A stretch of DNA of 8,126 nt from Anaerolineaceae bacterium (GCA_003524305.1 DQHW01000003.1:101355-109480); one strand, 5' to 3'; positions 1 to 7,311 are shown, counted from the stretch's first letter. Notes: generated by a model not told the origin, from the letters alone. Made by a program: numbers and translations.

Positions 1-1569
1 GGCTGCCAGGTTTTTGGCATCGACCTCTCCGCAGAACGGATTAAACTTGCCGAGAGTATGAATGTTCCATGTGTGCTGCGTGCTGAGTGTGAAGAAAGCG
101 CGTTGAACTTCACCCAAAACCGCGGTTTTGACCATGTACTCATTTGTGCTGACACTGCTTCTGATGACCCTGTAAACCTCGCAGGGCTGCTGGCTCGTGA
201 AAAAGGTACTGTGATTGCCGTAGGCGCGGTCGGGCTAAATATCACACGTAAACTTTATTACGAAAAAGAACTTGATTTCAGAATCTCCCGTTCTTATGGA
301 CCCGGACGCTACGATCCGTCTTACGAAGAAAACGGGGAAGACTACCCCTTTGGCTATGTGCGCTGGACGGAAGGCCGCAACATGCAAGCCTTCGTGGAAC
401 TGTTGGCACAAAACAAGATCAATCTCAAACCTCTCATTTCGCACCGCTATCCTATTGAACAAGCGCCGCAAGCTTATGAACTGATCACCGGCAAGACCGG
501 TGAACCTTTCCTGGGCGTTTTGATCACCTATCCACAAAAAACGACAGCCAATCCGGTGCGCAAAGTTGAATTTGCCCATTCCGGGCTGCCCACGCGCAGC
601 ATCCGTTTGGGAGTGTTGGGCGCAGGTAATTATGCCCAGGCTGTCTTTTTACCCATCGTCCATAAAACTGGCGGCACAACACCCGTTGGCATCTGCACTG
701 CTTCAGGGCTGACTGCCAGCCATGCAGCCCAAAAATTTGGCTACCAATTTGCCTCTTCCACCGAAGCGGATGTGTTGGAAAGCGACCAGATTAATACAGT
801 AATTTTGCTCACCCGTCACCAGCAGCATGCCCGGCAAGCTATCAGTGCGCTCAAAAACGACAAACACGTTTACTGCGAAAAACCGTTGGCCCTCAATGCA
901 CAGGAACTTGGTTTGGTGGAAAACCAGTTGCAGCAAAAAGACTCTCCCCTGCTGACCGTGGGATTCAACCGCCGCTTCGCTCCTTTTGCGATCCAGCTCA
1001 AGGAATATTTCCAGGATCAATCTGAACCCTTGATGATCAACTATCGGGTCAACGCCGGCTTTTTGCCGTCCAATCACTGGCTGCACGACGCCCAACAAGG
1101 TGGCGGACGCATCATCGGCGAAGGCTGTCACTTTATTGATTTCGTGGTCTGGATGTCCGATTCCCTGCCGGTTGAAGTCAGCGCTCAGGCGCTGCCTGAT
1201 GGCGGCAAGTATCACCAGGATAATTGTGTCATCAATTTACGCTTTGCCAACGGTTCAATGGCAACAGTAACCTACCTTGCCAATGGCAACAAGAATTTCG
1301 CCAAAGAAAGAATTGAGGTTTTTGGCGCCGGCAAGATCGGCGTTTTGGATGATTTTAGAACGCTGGAGTTGGTGAGTGAAGGCAAACGGCAGATGATCCG
1401 TTCTAAGTTCAAACAGGATAAAGGCCACCAGGCCGCATGGCAAGCTTTTATGACCGCCGTCACCAACGGGGCAAGCGCACCCATCCCTTATGATCAAATG
1501 ATGGCAGTCCACAAAGCCTGCTATGCCGCAGTCCAATCCATCACCAACGGCGAAACTGTAAAGTTGTGA
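1..1569 (+). CDS. Bi-domain oxidoreductase (zinc-type alcohol dehydrogenase-like + Gfo/Idh/MocA), 5'-truncated by the window
   Basis: The frame is open from base 1, so the ATG at 58 is internal and the real start lies upstream; 522 residues are visible and I estimate somewhat under 200 are missing. Residues 1-20 (VFGIDLSAERIKLAES) look like the second strand and helix of an MDR Rossmann fold, followed by a typical MDR C-terminal part with an LISHRYPIEQAPQAYELI stretch around visible residues 146-163. A second Rossmann fold starts near residue 201 with GVLGAGNYA (204-212), then the Gfo/Idh/MocA signature EKP (293-295) and a GGG...GEGCHFID segment (367-380) carrying the probable catalytic His. 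Family members use NAD(P) to oxidise or reduce sugar or cyclitol substrates, but the substrate here cannot be read from sequence. Such fusions recur in polysaccharide clusters, which fits the two genes that follow. It is probably cytosolic, with no membrane segment in the visible part. The domain calls are secure; the role in making a nucleotide-sugar or uronate precursor is inference. Confidence 0.88.
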   Translation, partial: GCQVFGIDLSAERIKLAESMNVPCVLRAECEESALNFTQNRGFDHVLICADTASDDPVNLAGLLAREKGTVIAVGAVGLNITRKLYYEKELDFRISRSYGPGRYDPSYEENGEDYPFGYVRWTEGRNMQAFVELLAQNKINLKPLISHRYPIEQAPQAYELITGKTGEPFLGVLITYPQKTTANPVRKVEFAHSGLPTRSIRLGVLGAGNYAQAVFLPIVHKTGGTTPVGICTASGLTASHAAQKFGYQFASSTEADVLESDQINTVILLTRHQQHARQAISALKNDKHVYCEKPLALNAQELGLVENQLQQKDSPLLTVGFNRRFAPFAIQLKEYFQDQSEPLMINYRVNAGFLPSNHWLHDAQQGGGRIIGEGCHFIDFVVWMSDSLPVEVSAQALPDGGKYHQDNCVINLRFANGSMATVTYLANGNKNFAKERIEVFGAGKIGVLDDFRTLELVSEGKRQMIRSKFKQDKGHQAAWQAFMTAVTNGASAPIPYDQMMAVHKACYAAVQSITNGETVKL

Positions 1570-1597
1570 AGCGCCTCACGGCATTTTGAGAGCCTCA

Positions 1598-3559
1598 TTG
1601 AATAAGCTGCAAAAATTCTGGTATTCCTGCAAAGAGATTGGCATTCCGCAAATGGCGGATTATGCTGGATATCTTGTTCAAAAAAAGTCAGGCCGCCTCA
1701 TCAGAAAAACTCCCCTGGCCGGATTTCCGTTGGATTTCAATCCGCAAGAGATTGAGATAAAAGTCCCTTTTGATCCCTTCAATCCAAAACTTCAGAAACT
1801 CCTCGAAAAAGATCGCACTCGCATAATCCAATCGGCTGAGGAGTTGCTCAGTGGATGGTATCACCCCTTTGGAGGCAAAAAGGCTCTTTTGACTTTCGCC
1901 ACAGGTATTGAGCCATCGCTTCATTGGACTTCAGTCGGAGATCTAGTCAATGGCCGGGATATCAAATGGCTTTGGGAACCTGCCCGTTTTACCTGGGTTT
2001 TTGATCTAGCCAAAGCCTGGTTGATCACTAAAGATGATCGATACCCAAGCTTCTTCTGGCACAAATTTTCTGAATTCATCCAGTTAAATCAGGTCAACAG
2101 TGCACCGAATTACACCTCCGCGCAGGAAGCAGCCATGCGTATGATTGCCTGGCTGATGGCTTACCAGGTTTTCAAAGAATCCCCCGCCACCACTGCGGAT
2201 CATTCTGCCCAATTGGTAACTGCTTTCTGGCAGCATGCCTCGCGCATCCCTCCCACGTTGGGATACGCCCGTTCACAAAATAACAACCATCTGCTAAGTG
2301 AAGCCTTGGGGTTGGTGATTGCCGGCTCGCTCTTTTCAGGCAAATCCTCTTTAGGTCGCGACTGGCTAAAATTGGGCGTCAAGGAATTTAATCAAGCCAT
2401 TCTGAGACAAATTGATAAAGACGGCACGTATTCGCAGCACAGCGCCAATTATCACCGTCTGATGCTGCATCTCTCATTAGTTTATTATGGCTATGCGAAG
2501 CGAAATGAAATTGAGATACCCCTGGAAGTAAAAGACCGCCTGGCTGCCGCCACCTTCTGGCTGGCTGCCCAGCTTGATCCGCTCAGCGGACGTTTGCCCA
2601 ACCTCGGACATAATGACGGTTCGTTGCTGCTTCCCATGGGCACAGGCGATTTCCGCGATTACCGCCCCACGCTTCAGGCTGCTTCTGTAGCCTTTACAGG
2701 CCAAAACTGCCTTCCTTCAGGTCCGTGGGATGAACTCTCGATATGGTTGGGACAACCAGAGACTGAAAAAGTATTAAAAATACAATCATTAACTTCACCT
2801 GCAGTTCATGTCATCAGCGTTTCAAACAAACGAGCCTCGCTCCGCGGCGTCACCTTCCACGGCCGGCCGGCACATGCCGATCAACTGCATCTTGATCTCT
2901 GGTGGGACGGACTGAATATCACCCAGGATGCCGGCACGTATGCTTATAACGATGCACCTCCCTGGCAGAATCCTTTTTCGTCCACGCTTGTGCACAATAC
3001 AATTTCTATCGATGGTTTTGACCAGATGGAAAAGGTCTCAAAATTCCTCTGGCTGCGACAAGCCCAGGCAAAGTGGCATACCGCGCCCTCCAAAGACATT
3101 CTCTTTGCCAGTCACAACGGTTACCGCCGGATGGGAATGATCCATCAGCGGATTGTCACCTTCGTAAATGCAAATCAACTTGAAGTCATTGATCAGGTAC
3201 ACTTCATCCGCAAAACGGATGCAAAACACGTCACCCTGCATTGGCTGTTGATCGATTGGCAATGGAATTTGGAAGAAAATCTGTTTACCCTCCATTCAGA
3301 TGATCGAAAAATTAAGATTAGCTTCAACAACACCTCCTCCAACTATGGCTCTGCGATTTCCCCAATGGATGTCTCGCTAATCCGCGCTGGAGACACGCTT
3401 GTCGGCAAAAGGATTGCACCAATTTTGGGCTGGGTGTCAGATACCTACGGCGAAAAACAACCCACACTTTCGCTTTCACTCGAATATCAAACCAATAATG
3501 ATCTGCAAATCGTGACACGCTTTGAGTTTTCCAAAATTGCTTCAGCAGCACAAGGATAG
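1598..3559 (+). CDS. Heparinase II/III-like (alginate lyase-type) protein of a polysaccharide cluster
   Basis: The product is about 653 residues with the two-part layout of heparinase II/III proteins. The N-terminal (alpha/alpha) toroid contains KWLWEPARFTWVFDLAKAW (123-141), SQNNNHLLSEALGL (226-239) and DGTYSQHSANYHRLMLH (275-291). The C-terminal beta-sandwich carries GVTFHGRPAHADQLHLDL (417-434) and NTISIDG (467-473). In the family a Tyr/His/Asn set performs beta-elimination on uronate-containing glycans, and the conserved Asn, Tyr and His residues are visible in these motifs. I see no signal peptide or membrane helix, unusual for a secreted lyase, so it may act in the cytoplasm or modify a polymer during assembly. 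No ATG is well placed. I prefer TTG at 1598 because GAGAG (1588-1592) precedes it by 5 bp; TTG at 1586 adds four residues, and ATG at 1652 would remove a conserved-looking N-terminus. It sits about 28 bp after the oxidoreductase and 2 bp before the glycosyltransferase. The exact substrate is unknown. Confidence 0.87.
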   Translation: MNKLQKFWYSCKEIGIPQMADYAGYLVQKKSGRLIRKTPLAGFPLDFNPQEIEIKVPFDPFNPKLQKLLEKDRTRIIQSAEELLSGWYHPFGGKKALLTFATGIEPSLHWTSVGDLVNGRDIKWLWEPARFTWVFDLAKAWLITKDDRYPSFFWHKFSEFIQLNQVNSAPNYTSAQEAAMRMIAWLMAYQVFKESPATTADHSAQLVTAFWQHASRIPPTLGYARSQNNNHLLSEALGLVIAGSLFSGKSSLGRDWLKLGVKEFNQAILRQIDKDGTYSQHSANYHRLMLHLSLVYYGYAKRNEIEIPLEVKDRLAAATFWLAAQLDPLSGRLPNLGHNDGSLLLPMGTGDFRDYRPTLQAASVAFTGQNCLPSGPWDELSIWLGQPETEKVLKIQSLTSPAVHVISVSNKRASLRGVTFHGRPAHADQLHLDLWWDGLNITQDAGTYAYNDAPPWQNPFSSTLVHNTISIDGFDQMEKVSKFLWLRQAQAKWHTAPSKDILFASHNGYRRMGMIHQRIVTFVNANQLEVIDQVHFIRKTDAKHVTLHWLLIDWQWNLEENLFTLHSDDRKIKISFNNTSSNYGSAISPMDVSLIRAGDTLVGKRIAPILGWVSDTYGEKQPTLSLSLEYQTNNDLQIVTRFEFSKIASAAQG

Positions 3560-3561
3560 GT

Positions 3562-4788
3562 ATGCACATTCTTCTCATCCATCAAGCCTTCGCGGCCATC
3601 AATGAACCCGGCGGCACCCGGCATCACGAGATTGCACGGTACCTGGTCAAACAGGGTCACCAGGTAACCATCATTACCAGTCCGGTTAGCTACCTTACTG
3701 GACATAACACCGAAATTAACACCCGATGGGTCACCCGCGAGAATTCTGAACCCGGCATCACCATCCTGCGTGCATATACCTACGCCGCTTTGCACCGTAG
3801 CTTTTTCCATCGCGTTCTCAGCTTTTTCAGCTTCATGTTTTCTTCTTTCTTCATCGGGCTTGGTGTTAAGAATGTGTCAGTGATTTGGGGCACAACCCCT
3901 CCCATTTTCCAGGGTTGGACGGCATGGCTTTTGGCCCGGCTGAAAGGGGTTCCCCTTTTGTTTGAAGTACGCGACCTGTGGCCGGCCTTTGCCATCGCCG
4001 TCGGCGTGTTAAAAAATAAAACCCTCATCCGCATGTCTGAATGGCTTGAACGTTTTCTCTATCGACATGCAGACGAGATGGTGGTTAATTCACCCGGCTT
4101 CATTGCTCATGTCAGCCAACGCGGCGCCAAAAAGATCACGTTGATTGAAAATGGTGTAGATGTCAGTATGTTCAACCTGTCTGTAACCGGTGCGGAATTC
4201 AGAAAAACACATCACCTTGAAAACAAATTTATCACCCTGTATGCAGGCGCCCACGGGATATCAAACAACCTTGGCGTTATCCTGGAATCAGCAGCAATTA
4301 CCCTGGAAAACCCCGAGATTGCTTATGTTTTTGTCGGAGATGGCAAAGAAAAGAATAACCTGGTAGAAGCTGCAAAATCAAAACAGCTAACCAATATTCT
4401 CTTTCTGCCTTCAGTGCCCAAGATGGAAATGATTTCTGTACTGGCTGCGGCAGATGCTTGCATCGCCATACTTAAACCCATTGATATGTACAAAACCACT
4501 TATCCCAACAAGGTTTTTGATTACATGGCTGCGGCCAAACCGGTTTTACTGTTGATAGACGGTGTCATCCGGCAGGTGGTCGAAGAGGCGAATTGCGGCA
4601 AGTTTGTTGAGCCTGGCGACCCTCAAGCCCTTGCCGATCAGATAAAAATCATGCACAATGATATTGAGAATACAAAACAACTTGGCAAAAACGGACGTGT
4701 GTTTGTGGAACAACATTTCAACCGTTCGCACCTTGCTGCTAAAATGGAAAATGTCTTTACCTGTTTGTTGAGGTCTGATGAAAAATAG
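3562..4788 (+). CDS. Glycosyltransferase family 4, WbuB-like
   Basis: This 408-residue protein has the length and two-lobe layout of GT-B family-4 transferases. The N-terminal acceptor lobe starts MHILLIHQAFA and has the glycine-rich GGTRHHEIARYLVKQGH segment (17-33) typical of WbuB-type enzymes. A hydrophobic patch (about 83-105) could touch the membrane, and FEVRDLWP (134-141) is a strong subfamily marker. The donor lobe follows IENGVD (195-200), with YAGAHGISNNLG (227-238), FVGDG (257-261) and PNKVFDYMAAAKPVLL (315-330), the region that holds the nucleotide-sugar. In that last motif Asp320 stands where many GT4 enzymes have Glu, a conservative change. The enzyme would transfer a sugar from a nucleotide-sugar donor to a lipid-linked or growing glycan at the inner membrane face; sugar and linkage cannot be told. 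An AAGGATAGG ribosome-binding region (3552-3560) overlaps the upstream stop codon, so co-translation with the heparinase-like gene is likely. Its last 11 bp overlap the response-regulator gene. Confidence 0.9.
   Translation: MHILLIHQAFAAINEPGGTRHHEIARYLVKQGHQVTIITSPVSYLTGHNTEINTRWVTRENSEPGITILRAYTYAALHRSFFHRVLSFFSFMFSSFFIGLGVKNVSVIWGTTPPIFQGWTAWLLARLKGVPLLFEVRDLWPAFAIAVGVLKNKTLIRMSEWLERFLYRHADEMVVNSPGFIAHVSQRGAKKITLIENGVDVSMFNLSVTGAEFRKTHHLENKFITLYAGAHGISNNLGVILESAAITLENPEIAYVFVGDGKEKNNLVEAAKSKQLTNILFLPSVPKMEMISVLAAADACIAILKPIDMYKTTYPNKVFDYMAAAKPVLLLIDGVIRQVVEEANCGKFVEPGDPQALADQIKIMHNDIENTKQLGKNGRVFVEQHFNRSHLAAKMENVFTCLLRSDEK
4770..4788 (+). promoter_or_regulatory. Start/stop overlap coupling the glycosyltransferase and response-regulator genes
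   Basis: A GAGG ribosome-binding motif (4770-4773) lies four bases before the ATG at 4778. The glycosyltransferase stop codon TAG is at 4786-4788, so the two reading frames overlap by 11 bp. Ribosomes finishing the upstream gene would end next to the regulator start, the usual layout for translational coupling. No separate promoter was recognised just upstream, although one inside the glycosyltransferase coding sequence cannot be excluded by eye. Confidence 0.6.
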
Positions 4789-5488
4789 TATCCTGGTCGT
4801 TGAAGATGAAAAAGCCCTGCGTGAAACGCTCGAGTACAACCTGACCAATGAAGGTTACGAGGTTGAAACAAGTGCAGATGGTCTTGATGCCTTTCAGAAA
4901 GCGCACAACGGTAATTACAACTTGATCCTGCTTGACATCATGCTGCCAGGCATGGACGGGTTTGAGATTTGCCGCAAGATCAGGGCAGAAAAGAACACAC
5001 CCATCCTGATGCTGACTGCCCGCGATGACGAGATTGACCGCATCGTTGGTCTTGAGGTTGGCGCGGATGATTACATGAGTAAACCTTTTTCGATGCGTGA
5101 ACTGCTTGCCAGGGTTAAAGCCATGCTGAGACGTGTGCGTTTAATGCAGGAAGAATCAGCTCCCGTACCGGTGGAATCTACGTCTAAAGAAGTGCTGACC
5201 TTCGGCGATCTGGTCATTGATTCGATCCGCCGCGAAGTGCGTATCAATAATGAAAATCTTGAGTTGAAACCAAAAGAATTTGAACTATTGCATTACCTGG
5301 CCATCAACCGCGGCAGAGCTTTATCTCGTGAAAAAATCCTTGAAGATGTTTGGGGGTGGGATTATGTGGGCGAAAGCCGAACAGTGGACGTGCACATGCG
5401 CTGGCTCAGACAAAAGATTGAAGTTGACCCTGGCCAGCCAAGCCGATTAATTACTGTCAGAGGCGCCGGTTATCGTTTCGAGGGATAA
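4778..5488 (+). CDS. phoB: OmpR/PhoB-family response regulator, probable phosphate-starvation regulator
   Basis: This 236-residue protein has a receiver domain (about 3-118) joined by a short linker (about 120-139) to an OmpR-type winged-helix DNA-binding domain (140-236). The receiver has the acidic pair E9/D10, the phospho-acceptor D53 in LLDIMLPGMDGFE, the switch Thr T80, Y99, and the conserved Lys K102 in DDYMSKPF. The effector domain has the LKPKEFELLHYLA helix, the recognition region SRTVDVHMRWLRQKI (200-214), and the terminal hairpin TVRGAGYRF. Phosphorylation by the kinase encoded 3 bp downstream would promote binding to direct-repeat DNA. The PhoB call rests on context: a PhoR-like kinase beside it, then pstS with an 11-bp-period repeat in its promoter. 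OmpR-family domains alone cannot separate PhoB from other members (RegX3, PhoP, MtrA types), so the symbol is an inference while the family assignment is firm. Confidence 0.87.
   Translation: MKNSILVVEDEKALRETLEYNLTNEGYEVETSADGLDAFQKAHNGNYNLILLDIMLPGMDGFEICRKIRAEKNTPILMLTARDDEIDRIVGLEVGADDYMSKPFSMRELLARVKAMLRRVRLMQEESAPVPVESTSKEVLTFGDLVIDSIRREVRINNENLELKPKEFELLHYLAINRGRALSREKILEDVWGWDYVGESRTVDVHMRWLRQKIEVDPGQPSRLITVRGAGYRFEG
5480..5486 (+). promoter_or_regulatory. Ribosome-binding site for the sensor kinase
   Basis: GAGGGAT lies six to eight bases ahead of the kinase ATG at 5492, inside the last codons of the response-regulator gene, whose TAA is 5486-5488. This fixes the kinase start at 5492 and indicates that the pair is translated together. 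Confidence 0.6.
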
Positions 5489-5491
5489 ATC

Positions 5492-7255
5492 ATGAAGGGT
5501 TTATCGTACGTTCAAAAAACCGCAATACCCTACCTCATCTTGCTGGCACTCTCGCTGGCAAGCATTGCAGCCTCGACCTCCATATTCTTTGATCAATTTG
5601 TCCTTTCCAATTTGGAAAAGGAATTAATCTCGGAAACCACTCTGGCAGCCGAATCGCTGGCTAACCATCCATTCATGGATGAAATTGATGACGAAGCCAA
5701 ACACCTGGCTGAAATAACCGGTAACCGCGTCACGATTATCCTGGCTGATGGCACCGTGATTGGTGAATCAGACCGCAGCCTCATGGGCATGGAAAACCAT
5801 TTACTGCGTCCAGAAGTTCAAGCAGCCATTAATGGAAACCCTGAGCCCTACATTCGTACAAGCTCTAGTATGCATCAACGTTACATCTATGTTGCAGCTC
5901 CCATCTATAACAAACAAGTTATTAATGGGGTGGTTCGATTTGCGCGATCGCTTGAATATTACGACTCGACAATAGCAAGATTTCGAGTCATATTATTAAT
6001 AACCGCAAGCATTAGCCTGGTGATTGCCCTGGTATTTATGTTTTTGCAAACCTCCAAGAGGTTCAATCCGCTGCGCAAGATCAGCGAAGCAATTTTCACC
6101 TCTTCAGAAGGTGAACTCAAAACCATTGCCGGCAGAAGCCGTAAAGATGAGATCGGGCTGCTCATCTCTTCACATAATACACAGGTAGAACGGATCAACT
6201 TGCAGATTCAGAACTTGCGCAACGAGAGGACAAAACTCTCGGCGATCCTCTTCAACATGACTGATGGTGTGATACTGGTCAACGCACAAGGTGTTGTGAC
6301 CATGATCAACCCTTCAGCACAAAAATTATTCCAGATCAATTTTCATGCAGATCAAAATAATTCATTAATTGAAGTGGTACGCCAGCATCAAATTGTCGAA
6401 CTCTGGCAGTTGACCTTGCAAACCGGAAAAACCCAGAATCTCACCATCCAAACTTCGATGGAGAAAGATAACGTTCAGGTCATTGGCTCACTTCTCGGAC
6501 CGATCCTCCCCGGTGAGGTATTACTTTTATTTCAAGATCTCACCCTGCTGCATAAACTTGAAACCGTCAGAAAAGATTTCATCAGTAATATCTCTCATGA
6601 ATTACGCACACCATTGGCTTCATTAAAAGCCTTGACTGAAACACTTCAAAATGGCGCAATTAACGACCCCAAGGTTTCGAACCGTTTCTTAACTCAAATG
6701 GATGAAGAGATAGATAACCTCACCCAAATTGTGACAGAAATTTTGGAACTCTCAAAAATCGAATCCGGCAAAGTGCCGTTGGAGAAGAATCTTTGCTCGG
6801 TTGACGAAATAGTGACCCGGCCGGTGGAGCGAATGCGAATGCAAGCCGAACGCGCCGGAATAATGCTTGAATCTTTCATCTCAAAAGATTTACCCCAAAT
6901 TGATGTTGATAAAGTGCGAATTCAACAGGTATTTGTTAACTTGATTCACAACGCCATAAAATTCACTTCACCAGGCGGATCCATCAAGGTGAGAACAAAT
7001 TTGATAGACCGGTCAATCCATTTCAGCATTGCAGATACCGGTATTGGCATACCCCCTGCGGATTTAAAGCGAATTTTTGAACGCTTTTATAAAACGGACC
7101 CTTCACGCTCCAGCAGTGGAACAGGTCTAGGGCTTTCAATTTCAAAACATATCGTCGAAGCTCACGGTGGAAAAATATGGGTCGAAAGCTCCCTCGGATT
7201 GGGCAGCACCTTTACTTTTTCAATTCCAATTATTGAAAACCCAATAAAAAACTAA
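5492..7255 (+). CDS. phoR: PhoR-type sensor histidine kinase (extracytoplasmic sensor, HAMP, PAS, HisKA, HATPase_c)
   Basis: This 587-residue inner-membrane kinase has TM1 at about 11-33, an extracytoplasmic domain of about 130 residues (34-164), and TM2 at about 165-186. A HAMP linker (about 187-240) and a PAS domain (about 247-352, with MTDGVILVNAQGVVTMINPSA) follow. HisKA has phospho-acceptor His369 in ISNISHELRTPLASLKAL. The catalytic domain has the N box (N483/N487 in NLIHNAIKF), G1 box DTGIGIPP (515-522), F box FERFYK (529-534) and G2 box GTGLGLSI (543-550). All residues needed for autophosphorylation are present. The ADGTVIGES segment and the later YIYVAAPI/GVVRFARSL strands of the outer domain look like the PDC/Cache-like sensor of Bacillus-type PhoR, unlike E. 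coli PhoR, which has almost no periplasmic loop. The gene is 3 bp after its cognate regulator and 87 bp before pstS, supporting a phosphate-sensing role. The symbol is by context; the architecture is clear. Confidence 0.88.
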   Translation: MKGLSYVQKTAIPYLILLALSLASIAASTSIFFDQFVLSNLEKELISETTLAAESLANHPFMDEIDDEAKHLAEITGNRVTIILADGTVIGESDRSLMGMENHLLRPEVQAAINGNPEPYIRTSSSMHQRYIYVAAPIYNKQVINGVVRFARSLEYYDSTIARFRVILLITASISLVIALVFMFLQTSKRFNPLRKISEAIFTSSEGELKTIAGRSRKDEIGLLISSHNTQVERINLQIQNLRNERTKLSAILFNMTDGVILVNAQGVVTMINPSAQKLFQINFHADQNNSLIEVVRQHQIVELWQLTLQTGKTQNLTIQTSMEKDNVQVIGSLLGPILPGEVLLLFQDLTLLHKLETVRKDFISNISHELRTPLASLKALTETLQNGAINDPKVSNRFLTQMDEEIDNLTQIVTEILELSKIESGKVPLEKNLCSVDEIVTRPVERMRMQAERAGIMLESFISKDLPQIDVDKVRIQQVFVNLIHNAIKFTSPGGSIKVRTNLIDRSIHFSIADTGIGIPPADLKRIFERFYKTDPSRSSSGTGLGLSISKHIVEAHGGKIWVESSLGLGSTFTFSIPIIENPIKN

Positions 7256-7259
7256 AAGA

Positions 7260-7311
7260 CTTAACCAACCGTTAACAATTCATTTTTTACTCCTTAACCT
7301 TGGCTTTGTAA
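7260..7311 (+). promoter_or_regulatory. Putative Pho box: direct octamer repeats on an 11-bp period upstream of pstS
   Basis: Octamers start at 7260 (CTTAACCA), 7271 (GTTAACAA), 7282 (ATTTTTTA, degenerate), 7293 (CTTAACCT) and perhaps 7304 (CTTTGTAA, degenerate). Start-to-start distance is exactly 11 bp throughout, with 3-bp spacers. An 11-bp direct-repeat period is the established geometry of PhoB/PhoP/SphR sites, and the unit fits the cyanobacterial SphR consensus PyTTAAPyPy(T/A) better than the enterobacterial CTGTCAT. The array lies between a PhoR-like kinase gene and pstS and ends just before a -10-like element. Three of the units are good and two are poor. Binding by the regulator at 4778-5488 is inferred. 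Confidence 0.65.

Noticed and set aside
58..60. ATG as the start of the first gene
   Set aside because: The frame is open to base 1 and the preceding codons encode a typical Rossmann-fold segment, so this Met is internal.
485..503. Perfect 7-bp inverted repeat TCACCGG / CCGGTGA with a 5-base loop
   Set aside because: It lies deep inside the oxidoreductase coding sequence, encodes a normal-looking stretch and has no T-run, so it is not a terminator and is probably chance.
703..1215. Minus-strand open frame of 170 codons opposite the oxidoreductase gene
   Set aside because: The plus-strand frame carries clear Gfo/Idh/MocA motifs; the antisense product has no recognisable domain and is a shadow frame. 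Other antisense frames in the window were dismissed for the same reason.
5452..5460. CTGTCA sequence resembling half of an enterobacterial Pho box
   Set aside because: It is a single copy without an 11-bp partner, and it encodes the conserved TVRGAGY hairpin of the response regulator.
5601..5622. Near-palindrome TCCTTTCCAA / TTGGAAAAGGA
   Set aside because: It is inside the kinase coding sequence, after TM1, with an unpaired base and no regulatory context.
7261..7288. Possible terminator after the kinase gene: TTAAC / GTTAA stem followed by a T-run
   Set aside because: The 5-bp stem is AT-rich and weak and the T-run is separated from it; the 11-bp direct-repeat register explains the same bases better.
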